Shown here: positions 23,942 to 32,625 of the stretch, in pieces
Position numbering within the stretch: the first letter of the stretch is position 1
Layout: each line of letters starts with the position of its first letter
DNA from: Candidatus Zixiibacteriota bacterium
GTDB taxonomy: Bacteria > Zixibacteria > MSB-5A5 > JAABVY01 > JAHJOQ01
Length of the DNA: 33,354 nucleotides
NCBI GenBank assembly: GCA_020053015.1
Contig: JAGVNY010000251.1
Coordinates: forward strand, 1-33,354
Direction: 5' to 3'
Made by a program: the position numbers and the translations under genes
The notes under the pieces: model-generated
Told to the model about the DNA's origin: nothing
The model's database searches: none
What the model saw: only the letters and a program-made list of their open reading frames with translations

Positions 23942-25555
23942 ATGAAGAGCATCTTCTGGAAGATTGCATTTGTCACAACCATCGCTGCGACGATCATGCC
24001 AGCAGCGCACGCCCAGATGCCGCTGGACCTCATCACCTACTATCGAGCTGACACGGAGCAGGCTTATCTTCTCTACAACGTCCTGTCTCCGGGCGATCTC
24101 GACGGTGACGGCCACAGCGAGTTGTTTGCATGTGAGGCGGCTCTGCAGAAGCGAGTGTTTGTATTTTCTGGGGAACTACTCCCTGACAAGACCCCGGTCA
24201 AAACGCTCTACAATGAGTCTTCGATTTACAATTGGATTCCAGACATAAATGGTGACGGTCACAGAGACTTCGCGGTCCTCCAGAAATACCAGGACACTGT
24301 CGATGTTGTTGAGATTTGGTTTGGTGGAGCGAATTTCCTTGAGAAAACAGCAGCCGATTTTCTTCTCAGAAACAGCCGCGACACTGTTCAGACCTTTGGC
24401 TATACGATTGCATCCGGTGACGTGAACGGTGACTCTCAGAATGACATTGTAATTGCCGCAATTAACAGTGAGCTGCCTACTATCGATGGACGGTTCTACA
24501 TTTTCTATGGTGGGAACCTCTTGGATACGATGTGCGATGGCGTTATCACAATCTATGACAAGGGTAACGGCTACGATGATTTCTTTGTTGGCACAGGATT
24601 GGGTGACGTCAACGGCGACGGGTTGATGGACTACGGGTTTTCGGGCCACAAGACCAATAACCCCGGATACGTCTCAATCATCTTCGGTCGCATTCCGATA
24701 GACACGCTTCCGGACGTCACTTTCTGGGGGCCGTGGAAAAGCCTAAGTCCTCGGACCTTCGGCTATAACATAACTCCTGTGGGAGATCTGAATAGGGACG
24801 GGTTCAGTGATTTTGCTGTGGTCGGAGAGAAGTGGCCGTGTCTTTATTATGGAGGCAATCCGTTTGACACTATTCCGGTCATTCTGGGTGACACTACAAC
24901 TCTGGAAACTATGGGCGACAGGATTGCCCGCGTGGGGGATATTAATCATGACGGTTGGGATGACTTGGCGGTAGCTTCCCCTGCGTGGGGATTCGACAAA
25001 GGCATAGTTTACATCTACTATGGTTACCGCGTGATGAACGGCGACATTGATCTCATTCTGCCGTCTTCTGGGACGACCCCCTTGTCAGACAAGAGATTTG
25101 GCGAATCAATTGGACCAGCCGGTGATTTCGACGGTGACGGCATTGATGACCTAGCGATATCCGGCTCAGATCTCTCTGGTGACGGTCGTGGGTTTGTGTT
25201 TGTCTACGCGGGCAGCGACACTCTTCCAACAGACGCGAACGAAGTCGATGAGCGCGGGCAGTTGCCTGCAAACCTGAACAACCTCGAACAGAACTACCCC
25301 AATCCATTCAACAGCTTGACAGCGATAGAATATGAGTTGTGGGGAGTCTCTGAGCGACAGGTCGAACTGGTCATATACAATATGCTTGGCCAGAAGATCA
25401 AGACATTGATCAACGGCCTGGAGCGTGGAGGGTTTCACATAGCATTCTGGAATGGAACTGATGACTCGGGCCAACAAGTCGCGTCGGGAGTGTACTACTA
25501 CATACTTCGCTCAGATCATCAGCAGCTTTCGAAGAAGATGATATTTCTGAAGTAG
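23942..25555 (+). CDS. Secreted FG-GAP repeat protein with C-terminal YPNPFN (type IX-like) sorting domain
   Basis: A 537-residue exported protein with signal peptide MKSIFWKIAFVTTIAATIMP. It carries seven integrin-alpha-type calcium loops: DLDGDGHSE, DINGDGHRD, DVNGDSQND, DVNGDGLMD, DLNRDGFSD, DINHDGWDD and DFDGDGIDD, each followed by a hydrophobic FG-GAP strand; together these would form a beta-propeller. The last ~90 residues are the sorting domain: LEQNYPNPFNSLTAIEYEL, VELVIYNMLGQKIKTL, AFWNGTDDSGQQVASGVYYY and a basic end KKMIFLK. In Bacteroidetes and relatives such tails direct secretion and surface attachment. Start chosen at 23942 (GAGG six bases before) rather than 23930. Confidence 0.93.
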   Translation: MKSIFWKIAFVTTIAATIMPAAHAQMPLDLITYYRADTEQAYLLYNVLSPGDLDGDGHSELFACEAALQKRVFVFSGELLPDKTPVKTLYNESSIYNWIPDINGDGHRDFAVLQKYQDTVDVVEIWFGGANFLEKTAADFLLRNSRDTVQTFGYTIASGDVNGDSQNDIVIAAINSELPTIDGRFYIFYGGNLLDTMCDGVITIYDKGNGYDDFFVGTGLGDVNGDGLMDYGFSGHKTNNPGYVSIIFGRIPIDTLPDVTFWGPWKSLSPRTFGYNITPVGDLNRDGFSDFAVVGEKWPCLYYGGNPFDTIPVILGDTTTLETMGDRIARVGDINHDGWDDLAVASPAWGFDKGIVYIYYGYRVMNGDIDLILPSSGTTPLSDKRFGESIGPAGDFDGDGIDDLAISGSDLSGDGRGFVFVYAGSDTLPTDANEVDERGQLPANLNNLEQNYPNPFNSLTAIEYELWGVSERQVELVIYNMLGQKIKTLINGLERGGFHIAFWNGTDDSGQQVASGVYYYILRSDHQQLSKKMIFLK

Positions 25556-25583
25556 GGGCACGGCACTGTTCGGTGCCATGTCC
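25556..25583. terminator. Inverted repeat between convergent genes, terminator-like
   Basis: Directly after the FG-GAP gene stop, GGGCACGGCAC pairs with GTGCCATGTCC with one mismatch and one wobble, around loop TGTTCG. No T-run follows. It lies between two convergent genes, so it could serve both. Confidence 0.5.
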
Positions 25584-25606
25584 CTCGGGTGCCATGAAGC
25601 TCTGGG

Positions 25607-27034
25607 CTAATTCCCAATATTCATCGAGAGTATCTTGATTTCCGTGTAGTCCTCGATCGAATAGCGAACCCCCTCGCGGCCGAAGCCGGAGTCTTTCATG
25701 CCGCCGTAGGGCTGGTGGTCGGCGCGGTAGGTCGGGACGTCGTTTATCACCACGCCGCCGGTTTCTATTTGCTCGAATGCGTACCAGATGTCGGTCATGC
25801 GATTGGTGAATACGCCAGCCTGTAAGCCGAATGCCGAGTTGTTAATCTCGGTAACCGCGGACTTGAAATCGGTGTAACGCGAGACTGCCACAAGCGGCGC
25901 GAAGACCTCCTGCGCACAAACTTTCATATCCGGCTTGACGTCGGCAAGGACTGTCGGCAGAACAAAGCCACCGTCGCGTCTCCCGCCGACCAATACTCGC
26001 GCGCCTTCGCGCACAGCTTCGCTGATCCAGCTTTCGATTCGTTCCGCTTCTTTCTCTTCGACTATCGGGCCAATGTCGGTCGTGGGGTCGAGCGGGTTAC
26101 CGACTTTCAGAGCCGTCACTTTGTCGGCGAATTTAGATATGAAGCTGTCGTATATCGTCTCATGCAGAAAGACTCTCTGAACCGAAATGCAGCTTTGTCC
26201 GGCCACAGCGAACCCGCCGAAGGTCATGCGCGATGCGGCATATTCGACGTCTGCGTCATCAGCGACGATCACGCCTGCGTTGCCGCCCAGCTCAAGCACG
26301 ACCCGTTTCTTGCCCGACGATTCCTTAATCTTCCAGCCGACAGGCGACGACCCCGTGAAAGTTATGACCTTCACGCGTGGATCGGTGAGAAGCGGCTGTG
26401 CGTCTTGAGATGACGCGGGCAGAATCGACACTGCGCCTTTCGGCAAATCCGTCTTGTCGATGATCTCGGCAAGCTTAAGAGCGATAATCGGGGTTTTGGA
26501 TGCCGGTTTGAGCACGATCGTGTTACCTGACGCGAGTGCAGGTCCGATCTTGTGAGCGACGAGATTGAGAGGGAAGTTGAACGGAGAGATGCCTGCGATC
26601 ACTCCCATCGGGAATCGTCGCACCAACCCCCAGCGACCGTCGGCGCCTGCCTGCCAGTCCATTGAAATTATCTCCCCGCCGATCCGCCTTGCTTCTTCCG
26701 CGGAAATAGCAAAGACCGATACCGCTCGTGCGACCTCAGCCAGCGAGTCTTTCATTGCTTTGCCCATCTCGCATGTGATTGTCTCGGCGAGTTCGTTTTT
26801 TCTGCGGGCGATCTCGGACGAGATGAACTGCAGCGCTTCGGAGCGTTTGTAGCTCGGTGCAAATCGATATTCGCGGAACGCAATCTCTGCTCTATCGATT
26901 GCCTCCGTGAAATCAGCGGGAGACGCGGCAGCCACAGTACCGTAGGTCGATTTGTCGATCGGGTTGATGACATCGATTGCCTTACTCGAGTCTCGCCATT
27001 CTCCAGCCAGGTACATTTTGTATTTCTGAGACAT
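25607..27034 (-). CDS. NAD(P)-dependent aldehyde dehydrogenase (lactaldehyde/GAPN-like subgroup)
   Basis: Oxidises an aldehyde to the acid or acyl group with NAD(P). The 475-residue protein has the full family set: ISPFNFPLNLVAHKIGPALASGN, IVLKPASKTP, ITFTGSSPVGWKI, catalytic Glu in VLELGGN, catalytic Cys in AGQSCISVQRV, EVFAPLVAV and the GGMKDSGFGREG end. The order and the short length resemble lactaldehyde dehydrogenase and non-phosphorylating glyceraldehyde-3-phosphate dehydrogenase more than betaine-type enzymes, but substrate cannot be deduced. AAAGGA precedes the ATG. It is not obviously part of an operon. Confidence 0.93.
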   Translation of the reverse strand: MSQKYKMYLAGEWRDSSKAIDVINPIDKSTYGTVAAASPADFTEAIDRAEIAFREYRFAPSYKRSEALQFISSEIARRKNELAETITCEMGKAMKDSLAEVARAVSVFAISAEEARRIGGEIISMDWQAGADGRWGLVRRFPMGVIAGISPFNFPLNLVAHKIGPALASGNTIVLKPASKTPIIALKLAEIIDKTDLPKGAVSILPASSQDAQPLLTDPRVKVITFTGSSPVGWKIKESSGKKRVVLELGGNAGVIVADDADVEYAASRMTFGGFAVAGQSCISVQRVFLHETIYDSFISKFADKVTALKVGNPLDPTTDIGPIVEEKEAERIESWISEAVREGARVLVGGRRDGGFVLPTVLADVKPDMKVCAQEVFAPLVAVSRYTDFKSAVTEINNSAFGLQAGVFTNRMTDIWYAFEQIETGGVVINDVPTYRADHQPYGGMKDSGFGREGVRYSIEDYTEIKILSMNIGN

Positions 27035-27226
27035 ACTTGTCCTTTCGGTCTTTGGTTAGCGCTTGTGCCAATGTAAGCTCCGCACAGCTGATGGAGCAAG
27101 CTCGGCGAAAAGCTCGCTGAGAGATTCTGCTGCATCTCTATCGATGTGGAGATATCCAGAATGGGTGGATACGTGTGGCTACGAAGATATTGACGCTGGC
27201 TTAAGTGATTACATGTGCAAGCCTGA

Positions 27227-27589
27227 TCAGTCCTTCTTTTCGGCGAGGAGGAATCTGATCTTCGACTTGAGCTCGGTCATGTCGCCTGACTTCACGACGT
27301 AAGCGTCCGCAGCCCATGTCGTGAAATCATGCTTGTAATGTGTATACGCAGTGTTGATGATGACCGGACGTTCGCGTCTCTGGTTCTTCAGGTCACTGAG
27401 CACTCTCAAGCCTTCCTCTTCTCCGAGCTTGATGTCAAGCACTACGAGGTCAGGGTTGAATTCATCGGAAACCTGAAGGGCTATTGCCGCACTCTCGGCC
27501 GTGGCAACCTTGTATCCTTCGTCCTCGAGCTCCATTCTGTAGAGATCGAGGAGGTTTCGCTCATCCTCGACTATCAATACCCTGCACAT
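27227..27589 (-). CDS. Single-domain response regulator
   Basis: A 120-residue receiver domain alone: acidic pocket VEDE, phosphoacceptor Asp in LVVLDIKLGEEEG, the Thr/Ala region IINTAYTHY, and the conserved Lys in AYVVKSGDM. No output domain. The gene begins 30 bases after the stop of the histidine kinase upstream on the same strand, so the two form a pair. It may act by binding a partner protein or as a phosphate relay. Confidence 0.92.
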   Translation of the reverse strand: MCRVLIVEDERNLLDLYRMELEDEGYKVATAESAAIALQVSDEFNPDLVVLDIKLGEEEGLRVLSDLKNQRRERPVIINTAYTHYKHDFTTWAADAYVVKSGDMTELKSKIRFLLAEKKD

Positions 27590-27619
27590 GATGATTCCTC
27601 CCTGATCAAAGTGACGGTT

Positions 27620-29248
27620 CTAATCCTTTTTTCCCGAAGGCAGATTTACGGTGAATGATGAACCGCTGCCAAGCGATGAGGAGACTTCGAGAAAGCCTCC
27701 ATGGTCTGCAACGATTCTTTTTGAGACGGGCAGGCCGAGTCCCGAACCTACGCTCTTAGTAGTATAGAACGGAACAAAAAGATTATCGATTGTCTCCGGA
27801 GTCATTCCGCTTCCTGTGTCGTCGACCCTGAACCACACGTACCCGCCGCTGGCGCCAGCGCTCACCGTGACTTTTCCGCCATCCGGCATTGCTTGCATTG
27901 CATTGTCAATGAGGTTAAAGAGAACCTGCTTGAGCCTGTCTTGATCCGCCCTGACGACAAGCCTAACATCCGCAAGATTTCTTTCAATCTCAACACTATT
28001 ATACACAGACTCGCCTTCAAGAATGTCAAGAGTCTCAGAAATCATTTTGCTCAAATCGATTTCTGTCAGATTGAGCCTGCGTCTGCGAGAATACTCGAGC
28101 ACTCCGGCAGCAATCCCCTCAAGTCTCGAAATCTCCTCAATTATGACCTCAAGATCATGGTCGATGTTATCGCCCTTACGGTACTCGCGCAGAGCCCTTC
28201 GTGAATATCCACCAATTGTAACAAGGGGTGTCTTGATCTCGTGGGCTATTGTTGTCGCCAGTTTTCCCGCCTCAACGAGTCGCTCGGTTTCGACGAGGTA
28301 CTGCTGATTGTCCTGAAGCAAGGCGTGAAGATGCTGCAGCTCCGCAATTCGAACCTCCAGCTGATTCTGCAGGATCAGATTGTCGATCTTGGCTGCGGCG
28401 AGATATGATAGCGTTTCGAGGATTGAGATGCCGTCGGCGCTGATTTCATTCGAGGTGACCGGATTGTCAACGACGAGTGCGCCAAGAGAGTGCTCCTTCG
28501 AGATTATCGGGATAACAGCGCACGGTCTGCCGCCGAAGATTCGGAGCATTTGCCGATCAGTGACGTGTTCCACCCCCAACTCGCTAACTCTAAACGACTT
28601 ACGCTCCAAGACCGCTTTGGGCAGAAGGCCGAACTCTGCTTTAAGGGGGATATATATCTTCCTCACCAATTCAGTCAGGTCGTTGTCTGGTGTGTCCCGT
28701 TGACTGAGTATTTCGCGAATCATGTCTGAAAATGTCAGTCGAGACCTCGTTATGTGGCTCCATGTCTCGCTGTAGGATTTCAGATCGACGTGGCCGAATC
28801 CGAGCTGTCCCTCAAGCGCACGTCGTGGCTGATTCACCAGGAAGACGACCGCCCGGTTGAATCCGAATGCCTCACCTGCTGTGACGCCTGTTAGAAAAAC
28901 CCTGAGACAATCCCTTAGATTCTGGACGTTGAGAAGCGATTCGGCCACCGTTTTCAGGACAGTCTGTTCCTCCATCCGCCTCTCCAGATCGCCCGCCATA
29001 GTTGTCAACTCGGTGTTGTAGTTGGCGAGAACCGTCAGAAGTCTGTCCACGGCATCCGTGATCAGACGATCTGATGAGCGCCTGCCCATCGATCTCATCA
29101 TCGCATCCCGGAAGCTCTGACATGAGATGCACTTGTTCAGTCGATCGCGCGACGGCGAGGCTGCCTCAATAGGTGTGCCGCTCAGGACTAAATCGATCCA
29201 GCAGATTTCTTCGGTCTGCGGATTTAGGAGACATGTTTGGCGATTCAT
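27620..29248 (-). CDS. GAF-containing sensor histidine kinase with N-terminal Cys motif
   Basis: A 542-residue soluble kinase. The N-terminus has several cysteines (RQTCLLN, EEICWID, NKCISCQSF), a pattern that suggests a metal or redox site. Next come a coiled stretch, a GAF domain (about 100-290: VAESLLNVQNLRDCLRVFL, GFNRAVVFLV, CAVIPIISKEHSLGALVVDN), the H-box with His336 in TTIAHEIKTPLVTIGGYSR, and the ATPase domain (NLIDNAMQAMP, VDDTGSGM, FYTTKSVGSGLGLPVSKRIV). The ATG at 29248 has AGGAGG seven bases before it; the ATG at 29263 overlaps that site and is less likely. A promoter lies at 29266-29294. Partner is the receiver protein downstream. Confidence 0.93.
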   Translation of the reverse strand: MNRQTCLLNPQTEEICWIDLVLSGTPIEAASPSRDRLNKCISCQSFRDAMMRSMGRRSSDRLITDAVDRLLTVLANYNTELTTMAGDLERRMEEQTVLKTVAESLLNVQNLRDCLRVFLTGVTAGEAFGFNRAVVFLVNQPRRALEGQLGFGHVDLKSYSETWSHITRSRLTFSDMIREILSQRDTPDNDLTELVRKIYIPLKAEFGLLPKAVLERKSFRVSELGVEHVTDRQMLRIFGGRPCAVIPIISKEHSLGALVVDNPVTSNEISADGISILETLSYLAAAKIDNLILQNQLEVRIAELQHLHALLQDNQQYLVETERLVEAGKLATTIAHEIKTPLVTIGGYSRRALREYRKGDNIDHDLEVIIEEISRLEGIAAGVLEYSRRRRLNLTEIDLSKMISETLDILEGESVYNSVEIERNLADVRLVVRADQDRLKQVLFNLIDNAMQAMPDGGKVTVSAGASGGYVWFRVDDTGSGMTPETIDNLFVPFYTTKSVGSGLGLPVSKRIVADHGGFLEVSSSLGSGSSFTVNLPSGKKD

Positions 29249-29265
29249 CGTCCGCCTCCTCATGA

Positions 29266-29294
29266 ATAATAGACACGCGGCAAACAGTGGTCAA
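29266..29294 (-). promoter_or_regulatory. Sigma-70 promoter of the histidine kinase-response regulator pair
   Basis: Minus strand TTGACC (29289-29294), 17-base spacer, TATTAT (29266-29271): ten of twelve consensus bases with ideal spacing. The transcript would start close to 29260, leaving a very short leader that contains the AGGAGG before the ATG at 29248. Confidence 0.65.
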
Positions 29295-29342
29295 TGAAAA
29301 TACGGGTTGACTTATGCAAGAGGTGGCTCTTTTTTTCCGCGC

Positions 29343-30209
29343 ATGGAATTTGATGCCTCGTGCATTGATGGTCTCATCGATCTCGCTCTCAGGGAAGACA
29401 TAGGCGAAGGAGACCTGACAACGCAGGCGTGCGTGAACGGCAACCTCCGGGCGGAGGCGGCCATCGTCAGCGGATCCGCTGGCGTCATTTCTGGGCAGTC
29501 GGTAGCGCGACTCGTGTTCAAGAAGCTTGACGTCAGCATGAGATTCACTCCCCTTGCCGTTGACGGTTCTTCCGTGAGCTCCGGCAGCCGGATTGCCACG
29601 GTGACTGGAGGTCTGTCGTCTATTCTTACCGGAGAAAGAACTGCGCTCAACTTCCTCATGCGGCTTTCAGGAATCGCAACGTACACTCGGAAATTCACTG
29701 AACTGACCGCAAACACTCGAGTCAGGATACTGGATACCCGAAAGACAAGCCCCGGGCTCAGACTTGCCGAAAAGCACGCAGTCGTGTGCGGCAATGGATC
29801 GAACCACAGAAAGGGGCTTTACGACATGATCCTGATAAAGGACAATCACATACGAGCGTCCGGATCGTTGCCGGCTGCCATGAAGAGATGCTCCGAATAC
29901 CTCGTTTCAACCGGACGAAATGTCCCGGTCGAAGTCGAAGTTGGTTCTGCTGTTGAACTTGATCAAGCCATTGAGTGCAAGGCGCGCTGGATTATGCTGG
30001 ACAACATGTCACTCGCGCAGATTCGGGAATCGGTGACTCTAATTCGATCAAAGTTGCCCGATTGTAAGATTGAAGTCTCGGGTGGTGTGACGGTCGAGAA
30101 CGTGAGAGATATCGCGGACTGCGGCGTTGACTATGTCTCCGTCGGCGCAATAACGCATTCGGCTCCGGCGCTCGATCTGTCGCTTGACATAATCAGGGTC
30201 TTCGAATGA
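29343..30209 (+). CDS. nadC: Quinolinate phosphoribosyltransferase (nicotinate-nucleotide pyrophosphorylase)
   Basis: Converts quinolinate and PRPP to nicotinate mononucleotide, CO2 and pyrophosphate in NAD synthesis. Signature residues: LREDIGEGDLTTQA, LTGERTALNFLMRLSGIAT, the active-site RILDTRKTSPGLRLAEKHAV, GNGSNHRKGLYDMILIKDNHI, EVEVGSAVELDQAI, IMLDNM and a C-terminal SGGVTVENVRDIADCGVDY with SVGAITHSA. ATG at 29343 matches the family start and gives 288 residues; the frame could extend to a TTG at 29307, where only a weak ribosome site exists. birA follows after one base, so both are one transcript. Confidence 0.96.
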   Translation: MEFDASCIDGLIDLALREDIGEGDLTTQACVNGNLRAEAAIVSGSAGVISGQSVARLVFKKLDVSMRFTPLAVDGSSVSSGSRIATVTGGLSSILTGERTALNFLMRLSGIATYTRKFTELTANTRVRILDTRKTSPGLRLAEKHAVVCGNGSNHRKGLYDMILIKDNHIRASGSLPAAMKRCSEYLVSTGRNVPVEVEVGSAVELDQAIECKARWIMLDNMSLAQIRESVTLIRSKLPDCKIEVSGGVTVENVRDIADCGVDYVSVGAITHSAPALDLSLDIIRVFE

Positions 30210-30210
30210 C

Positions 30211-31197
30211 ATGGGACGTAAGGTCGGGGACATAGCCATCGATCTTCTCGGAATCCTAAGGAGAAGCCCTGCCAAGTATCATGCTATCCCGGATATTGCT
30301 GCCAAAGTCGAGTCGAGGACAAGGATTGTAAACGATGCACTCCGGGGCCTCGTGGTCTGGGGATATCGGTTCGAATTCGATTCAAGCTCGAGGGTGAGAT
30401 TCGTGTCTGCTCCGGACTCTATCTTCCCGCACGAAATCGACCATCACCTGAAGACCAAATTCATCGGCAGGAACATCATATCCTACTTCTCGCTTCCTTC
30501 CACAAACACACTCGCCTTCAACCTTGCCACTGAGGGTGCACCTGAGGGCACTATCGTAATTGCAGAGAAACAGACCGAGGGACGCGGACGATTGGGTAGA
30601 GGCTGGTTCTCGCCACCAAAGCTTGGGCTTTGGACGTCGATTATCCTGAGGCCGACTTTGCCGCCGTCGGAGCTTCCATCTCTTTCGATCGTGACGGCAT
30701 CGGCTCTGGCTGAAGCTCTTCATGCCTCTCTCAAACTCGACGCTGAAATCAAGTGGCCGAATGACTGCCTGATAGACGGGCTAAAAGTCGCTGGAATCCT
30801 GACGGAGCTATCCGCGGAACTCGACAAGGCCAACTTCGTGGTTGTAGGTGTGGGCATTAACGTCAACCAGAGCGCGAGAGACTTCCCGCCGCACCTGCGA
30901 GGAAAGGCTACGTCACTCAAGCTGGAGACCGGATCGCAGGTTAACCGACTGGAGACCTTGGCTGCGTTTCTTCTCGCTTTCGAAAAGATGTATGTGGAGT
31001 TCAAGAAATCTGGTCTGCGGCCGTTGCTTCCCGCTATAAAGAAGAGATCGTGCCTGCTCGGTAAGAACGTCCGACTAAAGCAGGGTAATAAGACTATCAT
31101 TGCAAAGGCTGTCGACATCAGCCCTGATGGCGCGCTTCTGGTCAAAAGAAGGGGAGAAGTGCTTCGGGTGACCGCAGGCGAAGTCACCGTAATCTGA
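30211..31197 (+). CDS. birA: Biotin--protein ligase with N-terminal winged helix (BirA)
   Basis: Attaches biotin to the carboxyl-carrier protein via biotinyl-AMP and, with its DNA-binding domain, can repress biotin genes. The 328-residue protein has an N-terminal winged helix (about 5-65, KYHAIPDIAAKVESRTRIVNDAL), the ligase centre with QTEGRGRLGRGWFSPP (nucleotide/biotin loop), KWPNDCLIDGLKVAGILTE (catalytic Lys) and VVVGVGINVNQ, and a C-terminal SH3-like domain (LGKNVRLKQGNKTIIAKAVDI). One base separates its ATG from the nadC stop. Biotin synthesis genes are not in the window, and no operator could be identified. Confidence 0.95.
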   Translation: MGRKVGDIAIDLLGILRRSPAKYHAIPDIAAKVESRTRIVNDALRGLVVWGYRFEFDSSSRVRFVSAPDSIFPHEIDHHLKTKFIGRNIISYFSLPSTNTLAFNLATEGAPEGTIVIAEKQTEGRGRLGRGWFSPPKLGLWTSIILRPTLPPSELPSLSIVTASALAEALHASLKLDAEIKWPNDCLIDGLKVAGILTELSAELDKANFVVVGVGINVNQSARDFPPHLRGKATSLKLETGSQVNRLETLAAFLLAFEKMYVEFKKSGLRPLLPAIKKRSCLLGKNVRLKQGNKTIIAKAVDISPDGALLVKRRGEVLRVTAGEVTVI

Positions 31198-31218
31198 CCA
31201 CATCGGCAGATCACCTGC

Positions 31219-31236
31219 CCCGGACATTTGTCCGGG
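31219..31236 (+). terminator. Hairpin after birA
   Basis: CCCGGAC-ATTT-GTCCGGG is a perfect 7-bp GC-rich stem followed by TTTGG, 22 bases after the birA stop. A second hairpin, AGCCCCG/CGGGGCT (31263-31282), follows and runs into the end of repeat B. Confidence 0.6.
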
Positions 31237-31276
31237 TTTGGAATCACAAAGACACTTTTGCGAGCCCCGGACGAAC

Positions 31277-31474
31277 GGGGCTGTTGAAAAACCCAGAACC
31301 GCCCGAGCAGTTGCGACGGGTCTTGCATCCCGCCGAAGCGGGGAGTGTGACCCGGCGCCCTCGCAAGTGGTTCCGGGCAGGTCACAACCACGACTTCGTC
31401 GCGGTCAAGACCTGCCCGAACACTATACGCCTTCCAGAACCACACCACCCGAATCAGACTTTTTCAACAGTCCC
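31277..31474 (-). repeat. Structured repeat family B, copy 2 with terminal inverted repeats
   Basis: 198 bases bounded by GGGGCTGTTGAAAAACCC (31277-31294) and GACTTTTTCAACAGTCCC (31457-31474), an inverted pair matching over about 15 bases. The inside repeats the blocks of the copy at 7911-8054 in the opposite direction, including the CGGGCAGGTC/GACCTGCCCG hairpin. Confidence 0.78.
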
Positions 31475-31516
31475 GAACGTCCGGGGCACCCGAATTTCGG
31501 CTCCGACTCCGTCCGC

Positions 31517-31702
31517 GCTGTCAGGAATCCTGAGGCTGTCGCGGAAGCGAGTCGGTCGGCCTCCGGAGCCACGCCCGGCGTGGCGCAGAAGGCCGACAAG
31601 TTCGTGTCGGGTTTCTTCTTGCGCTTAGCGCAATCCGGAACCCGACCTACTCCAAGCGAGCATTTCGTAACTTGCGGGACCGCCTCGCATCTCCTGACAG
31701 CA
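31517..31702 (+). repeat. Structured repeat family A, second full copy
   Basis: 186 bases with ends GCTGTCAGGAATCCTGAGG (31517-31535) and CGCCTCGCATCTCCTGACAGC (31682-31702) as imperfect inverted repeats. The interior matches the copy at 6566-6750 almost block for block: GGTCGGCCTCCGGAG, GCAGAAGGCCGACAAG, TTTCTTCTTGCGC and GCGCAATCCGGAACCCGACC. Confidence 0.8.
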
Positions 31703-31739
31703 GTCGGCGCACTGACCGCGTAGGGAAGGGATTTCTGAC

Positions 31740-32594
31740 CTACGAGCTACTCAGCATCCTGCGAACATCTCTCGCAGTGGGTTGAAGATGCAGCAGCTCG
31801 TCAACAGTTGTGCTCTGAGCAGCGTTTCGGATCATACGGAATCCAAGATAATACCCGGTACGGATCGGGGTGTCATCGCCGTCGAGGCGAACTCCTTCGA
31901 AGAGACGTTCCACATCAGCAGCTTTTCTCGAAGTAAGGACTTTCATAGCATCTGCCTTGATCTTCTCGAAGTTGATCCCGCACCACCTGACAAATCCGCC
32001 TTCTGGGTCGGGACGACCAACTACCCGATGCAGATTCGACATGAAGACAGAGCCCAACGGCGTATCGGGAAACACAAGGCTCGTGATGTAGACGGCGAGT
32101 CCTTCTTCATAGAGATGCTCACGAACAGCCTGACGTTCAAACTTCACAGCGGCAAAGCATGCCCGCAGATAGTGCACATATTCATGGGCAATTAGTACGC
32201 CGCGATTGTCGCCTGTCCAGTGCCCGAAATCGGGCGAGAGAACCAGCAGTGGATTTCCGTTGAGATGGATGACCTTGCCGTTGACTCCGCCGAACCCAGG
32301 GTAGAGGACTATCGACGGTTCTGGGGCTGCTCCGAGTATCTTCTTCAGCCGCTTCGCAACGACGTGCCCTGTCCTTATCCACTCGCGCACATTGAAGCTT
32401 CGGATGAGCTTCTGTGTATTCGGCCCAAGCATCAGAGATGCTCTGCGCTCAGTTGTCATCGTAGAACGAGACAGATGAGCGGAGAATATATCGTTGGTTG
32501 ATTCGAACAGCCCAACGAGCCTGTTGAGACGGTCATCTCGGTTGCTAATCCGCAGAATCTCTTTGATTTCTGATATGCAGTCACGAACGATCAT
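31740..32594 (-). CDS. Predicted gluzincin metallopeptidase (DUF2268-like)
   Basis: A 284-residue protein with a zinc-peptidase signature: LIAHEYVHYLRACF with His137-Glu138 and His141, and 22 residues later HLYEEGLAVYIT, whose Glu163 or Glu164 is the expected third ligand. A later TGYYLGFRMIR resembles the end of DUF2268-type domains. There is no signal peptide, so a cytosolic location is likely unless exported otherwise. It begins 31 bases after the stop of the repeat protein upstream, so the two may be cotranscribed. Substrate unknown; TAG stop at 31740-31742. Confidence 0.75.
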   Translation of the reverse strand: MIVRDCISEIKEILRISNRDDRLNRLVGLFESTNDIFSAHLSRSTMTTERRASLMLGPNTQKLIRSFNVREWIRTGHVVAKRLKKILGAAPEPSIVLYPGFGGVNGKVIHLNGNPLLVLSPDFGHWTGDNRGVLIAHEYVHYLRACFAAVKFERQAVREHLYEEGLAVYITSLVFPDTPLGSVFMSNLHRVVGRPDPEGGFVRWCGINFEKIKADAMKVLTSRKAADVERLFEGVRLDGDDTPIRTGYYLGFRMIRNAAQSTTVDELLHLQPTARDVRRMLSSS

Positions 32595-32625
32595 ATTTCC
32601 CGCGCTTTCTTGTTTGCTTAGTCAG

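Larger units (their letters stand above)
31198..31739. other. Intergenic region filled by repeats B and A
   Basis: A 542-base gap between convergent birA and the metallopeptidase. It holds, in order, a terminator hairpin, an inverted copy of family B and a full copy of family A. A 161-codon frame crosses all three but has no ribosome binding site and its translated text is simply the repeats read through, so I do not annotate it. Confidence 0.65.

Noticed and set aside
27063-27302. 79-codon plus-strand frame between the aldehyde dehydrogenase and the response regulator
   Set aside because: No ribosome binding site, no recognisable family, and its second half is antisense to the response regulator. 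The 192-base gap 27035-27226 shows nothing else.
31238-31723. 161-codon plus-strand frame after birA
   Set aside because: It runs through repeats B and A; its apparent similarity to translated text near 6600 and 8000 is due to the repeats, not a protein family.
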